A program made the position numbers and the translations under genes. Positions 25,861 to 34,592 of a stretch of DNA of 64,000 bases are shown here, piece after piece; the first letter of the stretch is position 1; each line of letters begins with the position of its first letter. The DNA is from G963662905 sp963676725 (GTDB lineage: Bacteria; Bacteroidota; Bacteroidia; Bacteroidales; WRLA01), in assembly GCA_963676725.1 (NCBI GenBank), contig OY781463.1, positions 3,844,001 to 3,908,000 of the forward strand. The letters are read 5' to 3'. The notes beneath the pieces were generated by a model, which worked only from the letters and a program-made list of their open reading frames with translations, had not been told where the DNA came from and did no database searches.

Positions 25861-28800
25861 TTAACCAACCTGAAGTTTTCCGCTGTCTTTTAGCAAATAT
25901 GAAGGGATTCTTTCTTTGAGTCGCCACTTAATATTCATAGGCCGAGAACCATTGGAATTCACATAGGAAACATCACCCAAAAACACAAATCCCATAGTGT
26001 TGCCATGTTCGTCTTTCTTACGCTCACGAACAAACATCAAGATTTTTTTCTGCATTTGCTCATGATTAATATAGGATTTTCCTTTTACAGACTCAGGAGA
26101 TGTACTATTCTGTGATTGCCAATGAAATAAAACATCGTTAATTGAATAATCATCATACATGGTAGTTGGCGAATAATCCTGATCGGATTTTTTTAATGTT
26201 ATAAAGAGTGCCTCAGTATTCAACACCCTATTAAAAGCTACTCCTTCTCGATTGCTGGAAGCTGTTTCGAAAGAGTGAAATTGCAATGCTGCTAAAATTT
26301 GATCCCGATTATAACGGGCATGCACTTTTAATGGACAATCAAAACCAAGATCAATCGTTTTTTCTAGCACATCCAATTTGCTTATTCTCAAATCAATATA
26401 TTCAATCATTTCTTGAATAAAAACCGGCTTATTCCTAATCAAGTCGACCCCTTCTTGAACAGACTCCATACCAAGATTCGTTCCTGCCTTTTGCCACAAA
26501 TCATAATGAAACATTATAAGCATAAGACGTTCATTTTCAGCAATATTATCATAATCAAATCCTGGTTTCAATAAACGTTTTATGAACTTAAAGTATGACA
26601 TTGAATTACAAGCCATTAGTTTTTTCGAAAGGCAGACTTTCACGTTTTTTTCATAAGCACTTTCAAAATTTGGTATTAGGCCAGCATCCGCGCAGAGACG
26701 CTTCCATAAATCACGCTTATAAATTATTGGTAAATCTATATGATAAAACTCCATAAAATTCTTCAGCGATAATTCCAAAGCAGACTGATACTTGAAATTT
26801 TGTATTTTTTTAATTAAAGCCGCCTTACGGAATTCTATAATATTTTTAATGTTCCTCAATATAGTCTTTCTTGCTTCTTTTTCAAGAACAATAGAGCATC
26901 CCAAAGGGAGATGAGGAAAGTCATTTTGCAATTCTTTATACACCGAAGTATGCGTACGGCCAATAAGTGCTCTAAACTTTTGCTCAAAGTCATATTCAGG
27001 CCTTGCATTCCCAACAAAATCTAGAACAGTTAAAGTCTCCTTTTTGGGCGCCAGGCGAAGACCACGTCCAAGCTGTTGCAAAAAAACCGTCAGACTTTCT
27101 GTGGGTCGTAAAAACAAAACAGTATCAATTTCAGGGACATCAACACCCTCATTAAAAATATCAACAACAAACAAGAAATTGATTTCCTTATCCATTAACT
27201 GATGCCGTATAATTGCCCTATCACTCGAATTACGACTCGTCAAGAAAGCTGCCTTCAAACCAGCGCGATTAAATTCATCAGACATAAAACGAGCATGTTC
27301 CTGACTTACGCAATAAGCAAGAGCCCGCACTTCTGTTAAATCTGTGAGATATTTCTCGCAATTTGAAATAACTTCAATGACCCGTCGATTATGTTCAGTA
27401 TATAAGCGTGTTAATTCTGCCACATCATATTTCCCCTGTCTCCAGCTCACTCGAGAAATATCCACAGAATCAGAAAGTGCAAAATATTGAAACGGGCACA
27501 ACAGCTTTCTATTCAAGGCTTCTGGAAGTCGGATTTCAGCCGCAATAACACCACAAAAATCCTCCAGAATATCTTCTTGATCTTGCCTTTCAGGTGTTGC
27601 TGTAAGACCTAGAAGAATTTTTGGCAAAAAATGACTAAGAATAGGTCTATAAGACTTTGCTGTAATATGATGCACCTCATCGATCACAATATAATCATAA
27701 TAATCAGAGGCAAGCTTTAATTCATCGAGTTGGTTATTTAACGTTTGAACAGATGCAAAAACGGCTTGATTTGATTGCGGGATAAGTCCATCCACCCACA
27801 ATTCACCAAAATTGGCATCTCTCAAAACATGACGAAAGCAGTCCTGTGCCTGCTCCAATATTTCTTTTCGATGCGCAACAAATAAAAAATGCACATTTCT
27901 ATTCTGGGCAGAAAAATCCTTAAAATCAAAGGCGGAAATCATCGTTTTGCCTGTACCTGTTGCTGCAACAATTAAATTTGCATACCTATTCTGTAGATTT
28001 CTTTCTACTTGCAGTTTTTCTAATATCTCTTTCTGAAACGGATAGGGCTTTAGATCAAAAAACGTAAAACCTTTGTATTCCCCTGGAGATCTATTTAGCC
28101 TTAAAGAACGATGCAATTTTTCCCTATCTATTTTAAAATCATATGTTTCAAAATCAGCATCAGCCCATAGCGTCTCAAATGTTTTTTGAAATTTTTCTAT
28201 GATATGACCAATTTCTTTCGTTGTTACTTTTAAATTCCACTCAAGTCCTTTTGATAAGGCTGAATGAGAGATATTCGACGAACCAATATAGGCGGTATTA
28301 AAGCCAGAATTTCTTAGAAATAAATAAGCTTTTGCATGTAACCGCTCATTATTATTGTTGTAAGATACCTTTATCTCTGTATTAGGCAGCTGAGACAAAT
28401 ACTCCACAGCTTTGGCATCTGTAGCCCCCATATACGAGCTCGTAATAATGCGCATTTTACATCCGCGTGAAGTGAATTCTTTAAGCTCATTCATGAATAT
28501 TCTAATGCCGGAAAATTTAATAAAAGAAACCAGCCAGCATATCTCATCCGATGATAATATTTCTTTTCGCAATTCACTATCAATGCTAATACCCGCATTA
28601 CTACCGGTAAATAGTTCACTTTGGCTAAAACGTGTAAGGGGTGTAATCTGCTTTATTCTTTTTGAAATATCAGGAAATGGGAAGCTAATTTTTGATACTA
28701 TGGCTTGTAAAATTCTCCCTTGAGCTTCAATAAGATTATTACATATATCATTATTATTCAACTCTTTAGATAGAAGACTAATAATCTTATTCGAAAGTTC

Positions 28801-29007
28801 TATTTGTTTATAGGGGCGATCATGATCACTAATTTCATTTAAAGCAAATCGAATTAAATCTGCAACATATAAACTAAGATATGATGCTGCCTCTTCTTTA
28901 TCAAGCGGTGACTTTTCAATAAAAAACTCATCAGCAGCAAGCAGCTCAAGTTTCTGCGAAATAAGCTTATTAATAATTTGCTCATAAAGACCAAGCTTGC
29001 AATCCAT
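25861..29007 (-). CDS. PLD nuclease-SF2 helicase fusion with DUF3427-type C-terminus
   Basis: A 1048-residue cytoplasmic protein. Residues 1-110 are helical and unassigned. A phospholipase D-type nuclease domain spans ~120-285, with 'RLHAKAYLF' (His224, Lys226) and 'GSSNISHSAL' (243-252); the aspartate of a full HKD is absent, as in BfiI-like members. The superfamily II helicase follows: Walker A 'AATGTGKT' (348-355), DEVHH (443-447), 'GLTATPERQ' and motif VI 'QQLGRGLRLAP'. The C-terminal ~350 residues match the DUF3427 tail, ending in a beta-rich domain. Family relatives are linked to DNA repair or defence, but no function is established. It looks more AT-rich than its neighbours. No clear promoter lies in the 44 nt after the M28 gene. 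Confidence 0.88.
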   Translation of the reverse strand: MDCKLGLYEQIINKLISQKLELLAADEFFIEKSPLDKEEAASYLSLYVADLIRFALNEISDHDRPYKQIELSNKIISLLSKELNNNDICNNLIEAQGRILQAIVSKISFPFPDISKRIKQITPLTRFSQSELFTGSNAGISIDSELRKEILSSDEICWLVSFIKFSGIRIFMNELKEFTSRGCKMRIITSSYMGATDAKAVEYLSQLPNTEIKVSYNNNNERLHAKAYLFLRNSGFNTAYIGSSNISHSALSKGLEWNLKVTTKEIGHIIEKFQKTFETLWADADFETYDFKIDREKLHRSLRLNRSPGEYKGFTFFDLKPYPFQKEILEKLQVERNLQNRYANLIVAATGTGKTMISAFDFKDFSAQNRNVHFLFVAHRKEILEQAQDCFRHVLRDANFGELWVDGLIPQSNQAVFASVQTLNNQLDELKLASDYYDYIVIDEVHHITAKSYRPILSHFLPKILLGLTATPERQDQEDILEDFCGVIAAEIRLPEALNRKLLCPFQYFALSDSVDISRVSWRQGKYDVAELTRLYTEHNRRVIEVISNCEKYLTDLTEVRALAYCVSQEHARFMSDEFNRAGLKAAFLTSRNSSDRAIIRHQLMDKEINFLFVVDIFNEGVDVPEIDTVLFLRPTESLTVFLQQLGRGLRLAPKKETLTVLDFVGNARPEYDFEQKFRALIGRTHTSVYKELQNDFPHLPLGCSIVLEKEARKTILRNIKNIIEFRKAALIKKIQNFKYQSALELSLKNFMEFYHIDLPIIYKRDLWKRLCADAGLIPNFESAYEKNVKVCLSKKLMACNSMSYFKFIKRLLKPGFDYDNIAENERLMLIMFHYDLWQKAGTNLGMESVQEGVDLIRNKPVFIQEMIEYIDLRISKLDVLEKTIDLGFDCPLKVHARYNRDQILAALQFHSFETASSNREGVAFNRVLNTEALFITLKKSDQDYSPTTMYDDYSINDVLFHWQSQNSTSPESVKGKSYINHEQMQKKILMFVRERKKDEHGNTMGFVFLGDVSYVNSNGSRPMNIKWRLKERIPSYLLKDSGKLQVG

Positions 29008-29051
29008 TATACTACAGAATTATTTTTTTACGAATAATATACACCACCCAA

Positions 29052-30314
29052 CTAATCCCCATTCTCAACCACTTCAATCAGCAAGCGGCTGAGCTCCCAA
29101 AATGCGGTCAGGGGGAGATGCTCCGGACGATCATCCAGATTGTGATATTCGCTAAATTCAGGACCTCTTGTATATATAAAAACAGAGGAAACACCTTTCT
29201 CGGAAAAAGGACAATGATCGCTATTGCAGGAAACACCTCTTGGTTTTACTTCAGTAAGTAAAGAAAACTCTTCATTTAAAGCCACCATTTTATCAAAAAG
29301 AGGTTCTGTTGCACCATTTACTATTGTAATCCCCTCACTACCTGTACCTACCATGTCAAGATTAATTAAATAGCGAACTTTTCCCAAATCAAATAAAGGA
29401 TGCTCGGCCATATAACTGCTTCCCAGCAAACCAGCTTCTTCCCCGCTAAACAACACAAAAGCAACAGGGCAATCCGGCTGATGTACTTCTTCCGAAAAAT
29501 ATTTAGCCAATGTCAGAACCATTGCTGTACCACTGGCATTATCGTTCGCACCATTAAAAATCGCACCTTTGCCCATTTCCCCAAGATGGTCGTAATGAGC
29601 CGTGAAAACAATCATTGAATCGCAGTTTGTTTTGCCCGGTTTATAAGCAGCCACATTATAGGATTTATAATCCTCTAAGAAATGATTGTTCACACTAATC
29701 GTAATATTTTGAGCATCAATAGGCAAAGCCTCCGGCAGCATCTGAATACCTACGAACTCCTTCACCTCAAAAGCCCTGGAAACACTCCAAACCAGTTTTT
29801 TGCCCGCTTTTGCCCGATAAATTATAATGGGGGCATTTGTTGGATTATTTTGCAAAAAATCTCGATGAAATGCATCAACCACTAATGCCTTCCCATCAAG
29901 ATCCTGGTTTTTTAGATTCTCAAGGCGATCTGTATTCTTTAAACTATCATCAAGGAAATAGACCAAATCAAAGCGTCCCTGAATACTTGGAGAAGAAAGG
30001 GAGACCATAAAATCTCGGGCCGTAATCAATTCTTTTCCATCGACATTTAGAACAATATCTCCTACAAGCGTATTAATGGGAAAATGATATTCTTGCAAAT
30101 AATCGCCATGAAATGATTCAAGGCCCATACCCCTAAATTCCTGCACAATATGTCGTGCAGCCCTTAAGGCGCCATCATGTGTATATCCTCTGCCTGCCAT
30201 TTCATCGGCAGCAAGCAAGTTTAGCTGCTGTCGTGCCCATGAAGTATCTTGTGCAAAAAGACTATGTCCAAAAATTAAAAAACCAAAAAAAAGAACTCTC
30301 AATCTATTTTTCAT
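29052..30314 (-). CDS. Exported M28 family zinc aminopeptidase
   Basis: A 420-residue secreted or periplasmic peptidase, signal peptide to ~residue 21 ('GHSLFAQ'). The two-zinc centre is visible: 'TAHYDHLGEM', 'GANDNASGTAMVL', 'LFSGEEAGLLGS' (catalytic and metal glutamates), 'NLDMVG' and the late histidine in 'NSDHCPFSE'. The layout, with an inserted PA-like region between residues 90 and 230, fits M28 aminopeptidases that trim N-terminal residues. It starts 10 nt after the stop of the upstream unknown gene, so both share a transcript. Confidence 0.92.
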   Translation of the reverse strand: MKNRLRVLFFGFLIFGHSLFAQDTSWARQQLNLLAADEMAGRGYTHDGALRAARHIVQEFRGMGLESFHGDYLQEYHFPINTLVGDIVLNVDGKELITARDFMVSLSSPSIQGRFDLVYFLDDSLKNTDRLENLKNQDLDGKALVVDAFHRDFLQNNPTNAPIIIYRAKAGKKLVWSVSRAFEVKEFVGIQMLPEALPIDAQNITISVNNHFLEDYKSYNVAAYKPGKTNCDSMIVFTAHYDHLGEMGKGAIFNGANDNASGTAMVLTLAKYFSEEVHQPDCPVAFVLFSGEEAGLLGSSYMAEHPLFDLGKVRYLINLDMVGTGSEGITIVNGATEPLFDKMVALNEEFSLLTEVKPRGVSCNSDHCPFSEKGVSSVFIYTRGPEFSEYHNLDDRPEHLPLTAFWELSRLLIEVVENGD

Positions 30315-30324
30315 ATCTGCTTTA

Positions 30325-31218
30325 TTATTCTACCGAAAAGCGTTTTTCTAAAAACCCCAATAACTTCTGATAAGCCTCAGTGGTTTCGTCCCAGTCCCTA
30401 TCATTTCTCAATGTCTCAAGCATTTCCAAAGCAGACTCTGGATTTTCTGCCTTATTGAATTTTTCAATAGCATCAGTATAATCTCCTAAAGAACCATGGA
30501 ACAACTGATTAATAAACAGAAACTTATCATTCAAGCCAATTGCTGATTTCAGGTCTTTGATCGATTTACTTTGCAAACGGCTAATAAGACTGCTATTCTT
30601 TGCAGACACATCAATTTTTTCGTGTAAAGATGGTTTCTCTGAAGCCTTAAGCTTATCGCCTATTGTTAATGGCTGGTCTGTAAAAAGGTTTCCGGAAACT
30701 TCTACCGGCTTTCTCTTTGGCTTCTTTTCTTGTCGCTTTTTATTCGGAATCTCTGTTGCTTTTGGCTGACTCTCCTCGGGCACGGAAACTGGAATTTCTA
30801 CGATTTTTGGGGCAGGAGCCACAATAGGCGCAGCATCTGCCTTTGGTGCTTGCGGAGCTTCCACGACGATTTCCTTAGGAGCCACTTCTTTTGGGCTAAC
30901 ATCATCTGGAACACTTTCAATTTTTACTTGCGCATCCGATAGTGATTTTTTCTCGCCAACAGAAACATCAGGAAGCACATCCTTAACTATTTTTACTTTG
31001 GCGGGCACTGCAGCTGTTGCCTCCACTATTGGTTCTTCCGCACGATTGTTTAGTTTATCTATTTTGTGATAATAATCGTACAATCGACGGATATTCGCTT
31101 TAATGAGGTCAATTTCTATTTGTGGTGTATAAAAATCATAGGTTTTGATAATCTCATGCTGTTCATTTATAACATTCAGTAAATCATCAATTTCATTAAA
31201 AAAAAAGGTCTTATCCAT
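30325..31218 (-). CDS. Conserved-looking protein with a Pro/Ala/Glu-rich linker, function unknown
   Basis: A 297-residue protein without signal peptide. The ATG at 31218 is chosen over an in-frame TTG four codons earlier. Three parts are visible: an N-terminal helical domain (1-60; 'FFNEIDDLLNVINEQHEII', 'LYDYYHKIDKLN'), a long low-complexity stretch rich in Pro, Ala, Val, Glu and Lys (~65-190) that is probably disordered, and a C-terminal helical domain (~195-297; 'SAIGLNDKFLFINQLFHGS', 'ALEMLETLRNDRDWD'). I recognise this C-terminal pattern as recurrent in Bacteroidales hypothetical proteins but know no function. It is first in an operon with the M28 peptidase and diverges from tdk. Confidence 0.75.
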   Translation of the reverse strand: MDKTFFFNEIDDLLNVINEQHEIIKTYDFYTPQIEIDLIKANIRRLYDYYHKIDKLNNRAEEPIVEATAAVPAKVKIVKDVLPDVSVGEKKSLSDAQVKIESVPDDVSPKEVAPKEIVVEAPQAPKADAAPIVAPAPKIVEIPVSVPEESQPKATEIPNKKRQEKKPKRKPVEVSGNLFTDQPLTIGDKLKASEKPSLHEKIDVSAKNSSLISRLQSKSIKDLKSAIGLNDKFLFINQLFHGSLGDYTDAIEKFNKAENPESALEMLETLRNDRDWDETTEAYQKLLGFLEKRFSVE

Positions 31219-31259
31219 GCTAAATATCAAATTAATCGTTTATTCCGTTATTGAATTCT

Positions 31260-31267
31260 TAAATTTG
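31260..31267 (+). promoter_or_regulatory. -7 promoter element (TAAATTTG) of tdk
   Basis: Matches TAnnTTTG, 51 nt before the tdk ATG, in the 100-bp gap between divergent genes. Confidence 0.5.
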
Positions 31268-31318
31268 TAGCCAAAAGAACGATAAAGATATAAAGTTTTA
31301 GCCAGCATCTAAGCGAAA

Positions 31319-31903
31319 ATGTTTTTAGAAATCAACCGAAATAACAAAGAACGCACCGGATCCATTGAAGTGATCTGTGGCAGCATGTTCTCCGGGAAAA
31401 CCGAAGAACTTATACGCAGGCTGAATCGCGCGCGTATAGCAAAACAAAAAGTGGAAATTTTTAAACCGACAGTCGACACACGCTATAGCGAAGAAGAAGT
31501 TGTTTCGCATAACGAAAACGCGATCAAATCAACACCCGTGCAGTCTTCCGGGGAAATCCTTTTTTATTCCAACGAAGCAGATGTGATTGGAATTGATGAG
31601 GCACAATTTTTTGACGACGAATTGCCCGAAGTTTGTAATCAGCTAGCAAATCAAGGCAGCAGGGTTATTATTGCAGGATTGGATATGGATTTTAAAGGGA
31701 AACCCTTTGGCCCGATGCCCCATCTTATGGCGATAGCCGATTTCACTACAAAAGTACACGCTATTTGTATGAAATGCGGAAACCTGGCACAATTTTCCCA
31801 TCGCTTCGTTCAAAATGAAAAACGCGTATTACTCGGTGAAACAGAAAGTTACCAGCCACTTTGCCGATCATGCTACCTCAAGGAAGTCAAAACTTCAAAA
31901 TAA
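31319..31903 (+). CDS. tdk: Thymidine kinase
   Basis: A 194-residue type II thymidine kinase that salvages thymidine to dTMP in the cytoplasm. P-loop 'GSMFSGKTEELIRR' (residues 22-35), Walker B-like 'VIGIDEAQFF', lasso region 'GLDMDFKGKPFGPM', and the four zinc cysteines in 'CMKCGNLA' and 'CRSCYLK'. Length is typical. It begins a likely operon with two cyclophilin lipoproteins; the next ATG is 5 nt after its stop. Confidence 0.95.
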   Translation: MFLEINRNNKERTGSIEVICGSMFSGKTEELIRRLNRARIAKQKVEIFKPTVDTRYSEEEVVSHNENAIKSTPVQSSGEILFYSNEADVIGIDEAQFFDDELPEVCNQLANQGSRVIIAGLDMDFKGKPFGPMPHLMAIADFTTKVHAICMKCGNLAQFSHRFVQNEKRVLLGETESYQPLCRSCYLKEVKTSK

Positions 31904-31908
31904 AACCC

Positions 31909-32580
31909 ATGAAAAAATTCCTAAGCATTCTTTTTCTTTCGAGCCTTCTTCTTGGATGCACTCCAAACATTAAAGAAAAAAAACCAAAAAGCCCGGAACA
32001 AGACAGCCTGGTATTATTACACAGCCCGAAAGGAGACATTCTTCTGCGCCTTTTCAAAGAAACACCGCTGCACCGTAGTAATTTTCTGAAACTTACGGAA
32101 AGCGGATATTTTGACACAAGTGAATTTCACAGGATTATTGAACATTTTATGATACAGGGCGGTGGTCGTGAGAAAGGCGAATTGGATGCCGGTTATTTAG
32201 TTCCTGCGGAAATAAGAAAAGGAATATTTCATAAAAGGGGCGTATTGGCCGCAGCCCGAGAAGGCGACGACATCAACCCTGAAATGGCCTCATCTGCATC
32301 GCAATTTTATATTGTGCAAGGACGTGTATATAGCCCGGCAGAACTCGATAGCCTGGCAGCAAAACTAAACAAAACCTTTAGCGCAGAGGAACGCACTGCA
32401 TATACAACAATTGGTGGCACACCATGGCTCGACCAAAAATACACAGTGTTTGGGGAAGTCATTCAGGGAATGAATGTTGTAGATAGTATTGCAGCTACAC
32501 CTGTCAACAAAGATGGAAACTATCCAAATACACCAATGCCAATAAGTTGTGAGATTATATTAGAAAAGCAACATAATTAA
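31909..32580 (+). CDS. Lipoprotein peptidyl-prolyl cis-trans isomerase (cyclophilin), copy 1
   Basis: A 223-residue cyclophilin-type PPIase anchored by a lipid: MKKFLSILFLSSLLLGC has its lipobox cysteine at residue 17. The ATG at 31909 is chosen because it begins this signal sequence; an upstream in-frame start lies inside tdk. The fold is seen in 'TPLHRSNFLKL', 'FHRIIEHFMIQGGG' (catalytic Arg), 'SQFYIVQG' and 'YTVFGEVIQGMNVVD'. It should speed proline isomerisation during folding of periplasmic or outer-membrane proteins. A paralogue follows 22 nt downstream. Confidence 0.9.
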   Translation: MKKFLSILFLSSLLLGCTPNIKEKKPKSPEQDSLVLLHSPKGDILLRLFKETPLHRSNFLKLTESGYFDTSEFHRIIEHFMIQGGGREKGELDAGYLVPAEIRKGIFHKRGVLAAAREGDDINPEMASSASQFYIVQGRVYSPAELDSLAAKLNKTFSAEERTAYTTIGGTPWLDQKYTVFGEVIQGMNVVDSIAATPVNKDGNYPNTPMPISCEIILEKQHN

Positions 32581-32602
32581 TTACTGTTTAATAAAACACA
32601 AA

Positions 32603-33406
32603 ATGAAACAAAAATTAAGCCTATTAACACTGCTGTTTATCGTGATATTCAGCGGATGTTCGCAGAACAACGAAAGTCGGACACAATTTGTGATCCACAC
32701 AAACTATGGTGATATTGAAGGCGTATTATATGACGAAACACCTCTTCACCGCGATAATTTTATAAAGCTCGCTGATTCGGGTTGGTATGAAGGAAGCCCT
32801 TTCCATCGCGTCATCAAAAACTTTATGATACAAGGTGGTGGAAATGCGGAAGGGAAGTCAGATCCCGGATACACAATTCCTGCAGAGATCAAAGAGGGAT
32901 TGTTTCACAAAAAAGGTGCTTTAGCAGCAGCTCGGATGGGTGATAGGGTTAATCCCGAAAAAAATTCTTCCGGCAGCCAGTTTTATATTGTACAAGGAAA
33001 TGCTTATGACACTGCTCAACTGAGCCAAATGGAAATGCAGCTAAATATGCAGGAAAAACAAAACCTTGGCCGCGAAATTTTTAGCCGTCCTGAAAATCAA
33101 GAAATAAGAGATATTGTCCGCCGCTACCAAATGGAGAAAAAAATGGATAGCCTTGAGCTAATTGGCGCAAAAATAGAGGCGATGGTTGATGCCGAATGGG
33201 GCGATCGTGAAGGATTTAAATTTAGTCCGGAACAAATCGAAGCTTATTCTACCATTGGCGGAACACCTCATTTGGATGGTGCATACACAGTTTTTGGAGA
33301 GGTAACCAAAGGACTTGATGTTGTTGATAAAATTGCTGCCGTTGAAACCGCTGCAGGCGACAAACCTGTAGAAGATGTAACAATGAGCATCGAAATAATT
33401 CGCTAA
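32603..33406 (+). CDS. Lipoprotein peptidyl-prolyl cis-trans isomerase (cyclophilin), copy 2 with insertion
   Basis: A 267-residue lipoprotein cyclophilin (lipobox F-S-G-C, Cys19), paralogous to the gene just upstream: both share 'FMIQGGG', 'AEI+-G-FHK+G-LAAAR' spacing, 'SQFYIVQG' and 'YSTIGGTPHLDGAYTVFGEV'. Copy 2 has about 45 extra residues between 'SQFYIVQGNAYD' and 'YSTIGGTP', strongly charged and predicted helical ('LNMQEKQNLGREIF', 'RRYQMEKKMDSLEL'), which sit on one side of the active-site fold and may bind clients or a partner. The tandem pair probably arose by duplication. Confidence 0.9.
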   Translation: MKQKLSLLTLLFIVIFSGCSQNNESRTQFVIHTNYGDIEGVLYDETPLHRDNFIKLADSGWYEGSPFHRVIKNFMIQGGGNAEGKSDPGYTIPAEIKEGLFHKKGALAAARMGDRVNPEKNSSGSQFYIVQGNAYDTAQLSQMEMQLNMQEKQNLGREIFSRPENQEIRDIVRRYQMEKKMDSLELIGAKIEAMVDAEWGDREGFKFSPEQIEAYSTIGGTPHLDGAYTVFGEVTKGLDVVDKIAAVETAAGDKPVEDVTMSIEIIR

Positions 33407-33420
33407 ACAGAAATTATCTT

Positions 33421-33428
33421 TAATTTTG
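33421..33428 (+). promoter_or_regulatory. -7 promoter element (TAATTTTG) of pheS
   Basis: Matches TAnnTTTG and ends 19 nt before the pheS ATG, suggesting pheS has its own promoter within the tdk-PPIase cluster. Confidence 0.5.
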
Positions 33429-33447
33429 CCGGGCAAAAGCTGTTGAT

Positions 33448-34473
33448 ATGAAGAAAAAAATTGAAGGACTTTTTGAAGAGATTAAATCTTATAAGGCTGA
33501 TCATCAAGATGATATTGAAAAATTCAGGCTTCGTTTTTTAAGCCGGAAAGGTGCGATTCAAAACCTTTTTGGTGAATTTAAAAATGTGGCCAATGAGGAA
33601 AAAAAGGAAATGGGCAAATTGCTCAACGATTTAAAAACCCATGCTCAGGAACATTTCAATAAACTTCAAGACAGCAAAAATGTTGACGATAGCGCAGCAA
33701 AAAGCGAAGGCGATTTAAGCCTTCCTGTTGATTTTAGTATGCCCGGATCACGGCATCCTCTGTCATTGGTGCGCAGTCAGATTGTTGATATTTTCTCCAG
33801 AATAGGTTTTCAAGTAGCAGAAGGACCGGAAATTGAAGACGACTGGCATATTTTTTCTGCACTTAATTTTCCACCGGAACATCCTGCAAGGGATATGCAG
33901 GACACTTTTTTTATTGAAAAAGACCCTGATATTGCACTGAGGACACATACTAGCTCTGTTCAGGTGCGTGCAATGGAAACACATAAACCTCCTTTGCGCA
34001 TGATTTTCCCAGGTAGGGTTTTCAGAAATGAAGCTATATCTGCGCGTGCGCATTGCATCTTTCATCAGGTTGAAGGTTTGTATATTGCCGAAAAGGTTTC
34101 CTTTGCAGACCTAAAGCAAACCTTGATGTATTTTGCACAAGAAATGTTTGATGAAAAAACACGCATTCGACTTCGTCCAAGCTATTTTCCTTTTACAGAA
34201 CCAAGCGCCGAAATGGATATCAGTTGCAATATCTGCGGAGGAAAAGGATGCAATATCTGCAAATATTCTGGGTGGGTTGAAATATTAGGCTGTGGAATGG
34301 TAGATCCCAATGTCTTAGAAAATTGCGGAATCGATCCCGAAAAATATTCCGGTTTTGCTTTTGGCATGGGCATCGAACGCATCGCTATGCTAAAATACCA
34401 AATCAACGACTTAAGATTGTTCTTTGAAAACGATATGCGCTTCCTAAAGCAATTTGAAAGTACTCTGTTTTAG
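33448..34473 (+). CDS. pheS: Phenylalanyl-tRNA synthetase alpha subunit
   Basis: A 341-residue class II synthetase subunit that pairs with PheT (not in this window) to charge tRNA-Phe. N-terminal coiled coil (1-85), then the catalytic domain: motif 1 region 'GFQVAEGPEIEDDWHIF', 'FPPEHPARDMQDTFF', motif 2 'VFRNEAISARAHCIFHQVEG', shown here in part, and motif 3 'GFAFGMGIERIAMLKY'. Length matches other PheS proteins. It is followed by a strong terminator, so pheT must lie elsewhere, a common situation in this phylum. Confidence 0.95.
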   Translation: MKKKIEGLFEEIKSYKADHQDDIEKFRLRFLSRKGAIQNLFGEFKNVANEEKKEMGKLLNDLKTHAQEHFNKLQDSKNVDDSAAKSEGDLSLPVDFSMPGSRHPLSLVRSQIVDIFSRIGFQVAEGPEIEDDWHIFSALNFPPEHPARDMQDTFFIEKDPDIALRTHTSSVQVRAMETHKPPLRMIFPGRVFRNEAISARAHCIFHQVEGLYIAEKVSFADLKQTLMYFAQEMFDEKTRIRLRPSYFPFTEPSAEMDISCNICGGKGCNICKYSGWVEILGCGMVDPNVLENCGIDPEKYSGFAFGMGIERIAMLKYQINDLRLFFENDMRFLKQFESTLF

Positions 34474-34496
34474 GTAACCCTAAACTCTATTATTAT

Positions 34497-34534
34497 AAAG
34501 CCATTTTTGTTGCTGTCAACAGAAATGGCTTTTT
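34497..34534 (+). terminator. Terminator of pheS
   Basis: AAAGCCATTT pairs with AAATGGCTTT, extended inside by TTGTTG/CAACAG, and is followed by a T-run. Confidence 0.85.
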
Positions 34535-34536
34535 CA

Positions 34537-34569
34537 TTTGCTGACAGATATAATAAAAAGCTATATTTG
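34537..34569 (+). promoter_or_regulatory. Promoter of the hybrid histidine kinase
   Basis: TTTG at 34537-34540 and TATATTTG at 34562-34569, 21 nt apart; the ATG is 23 nt downstream. Confidence 0.68.
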
Positions 34570-34592
34570 TGAACAATTAATAAAATACTGAC

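Noticed and set aside
25861..31218. Defence island around the PLD-helicase
   Set aside because: The neighbours are peptidases and an unknown tether-like protein; there is no integrase, toxin, methylase or other defence gene.
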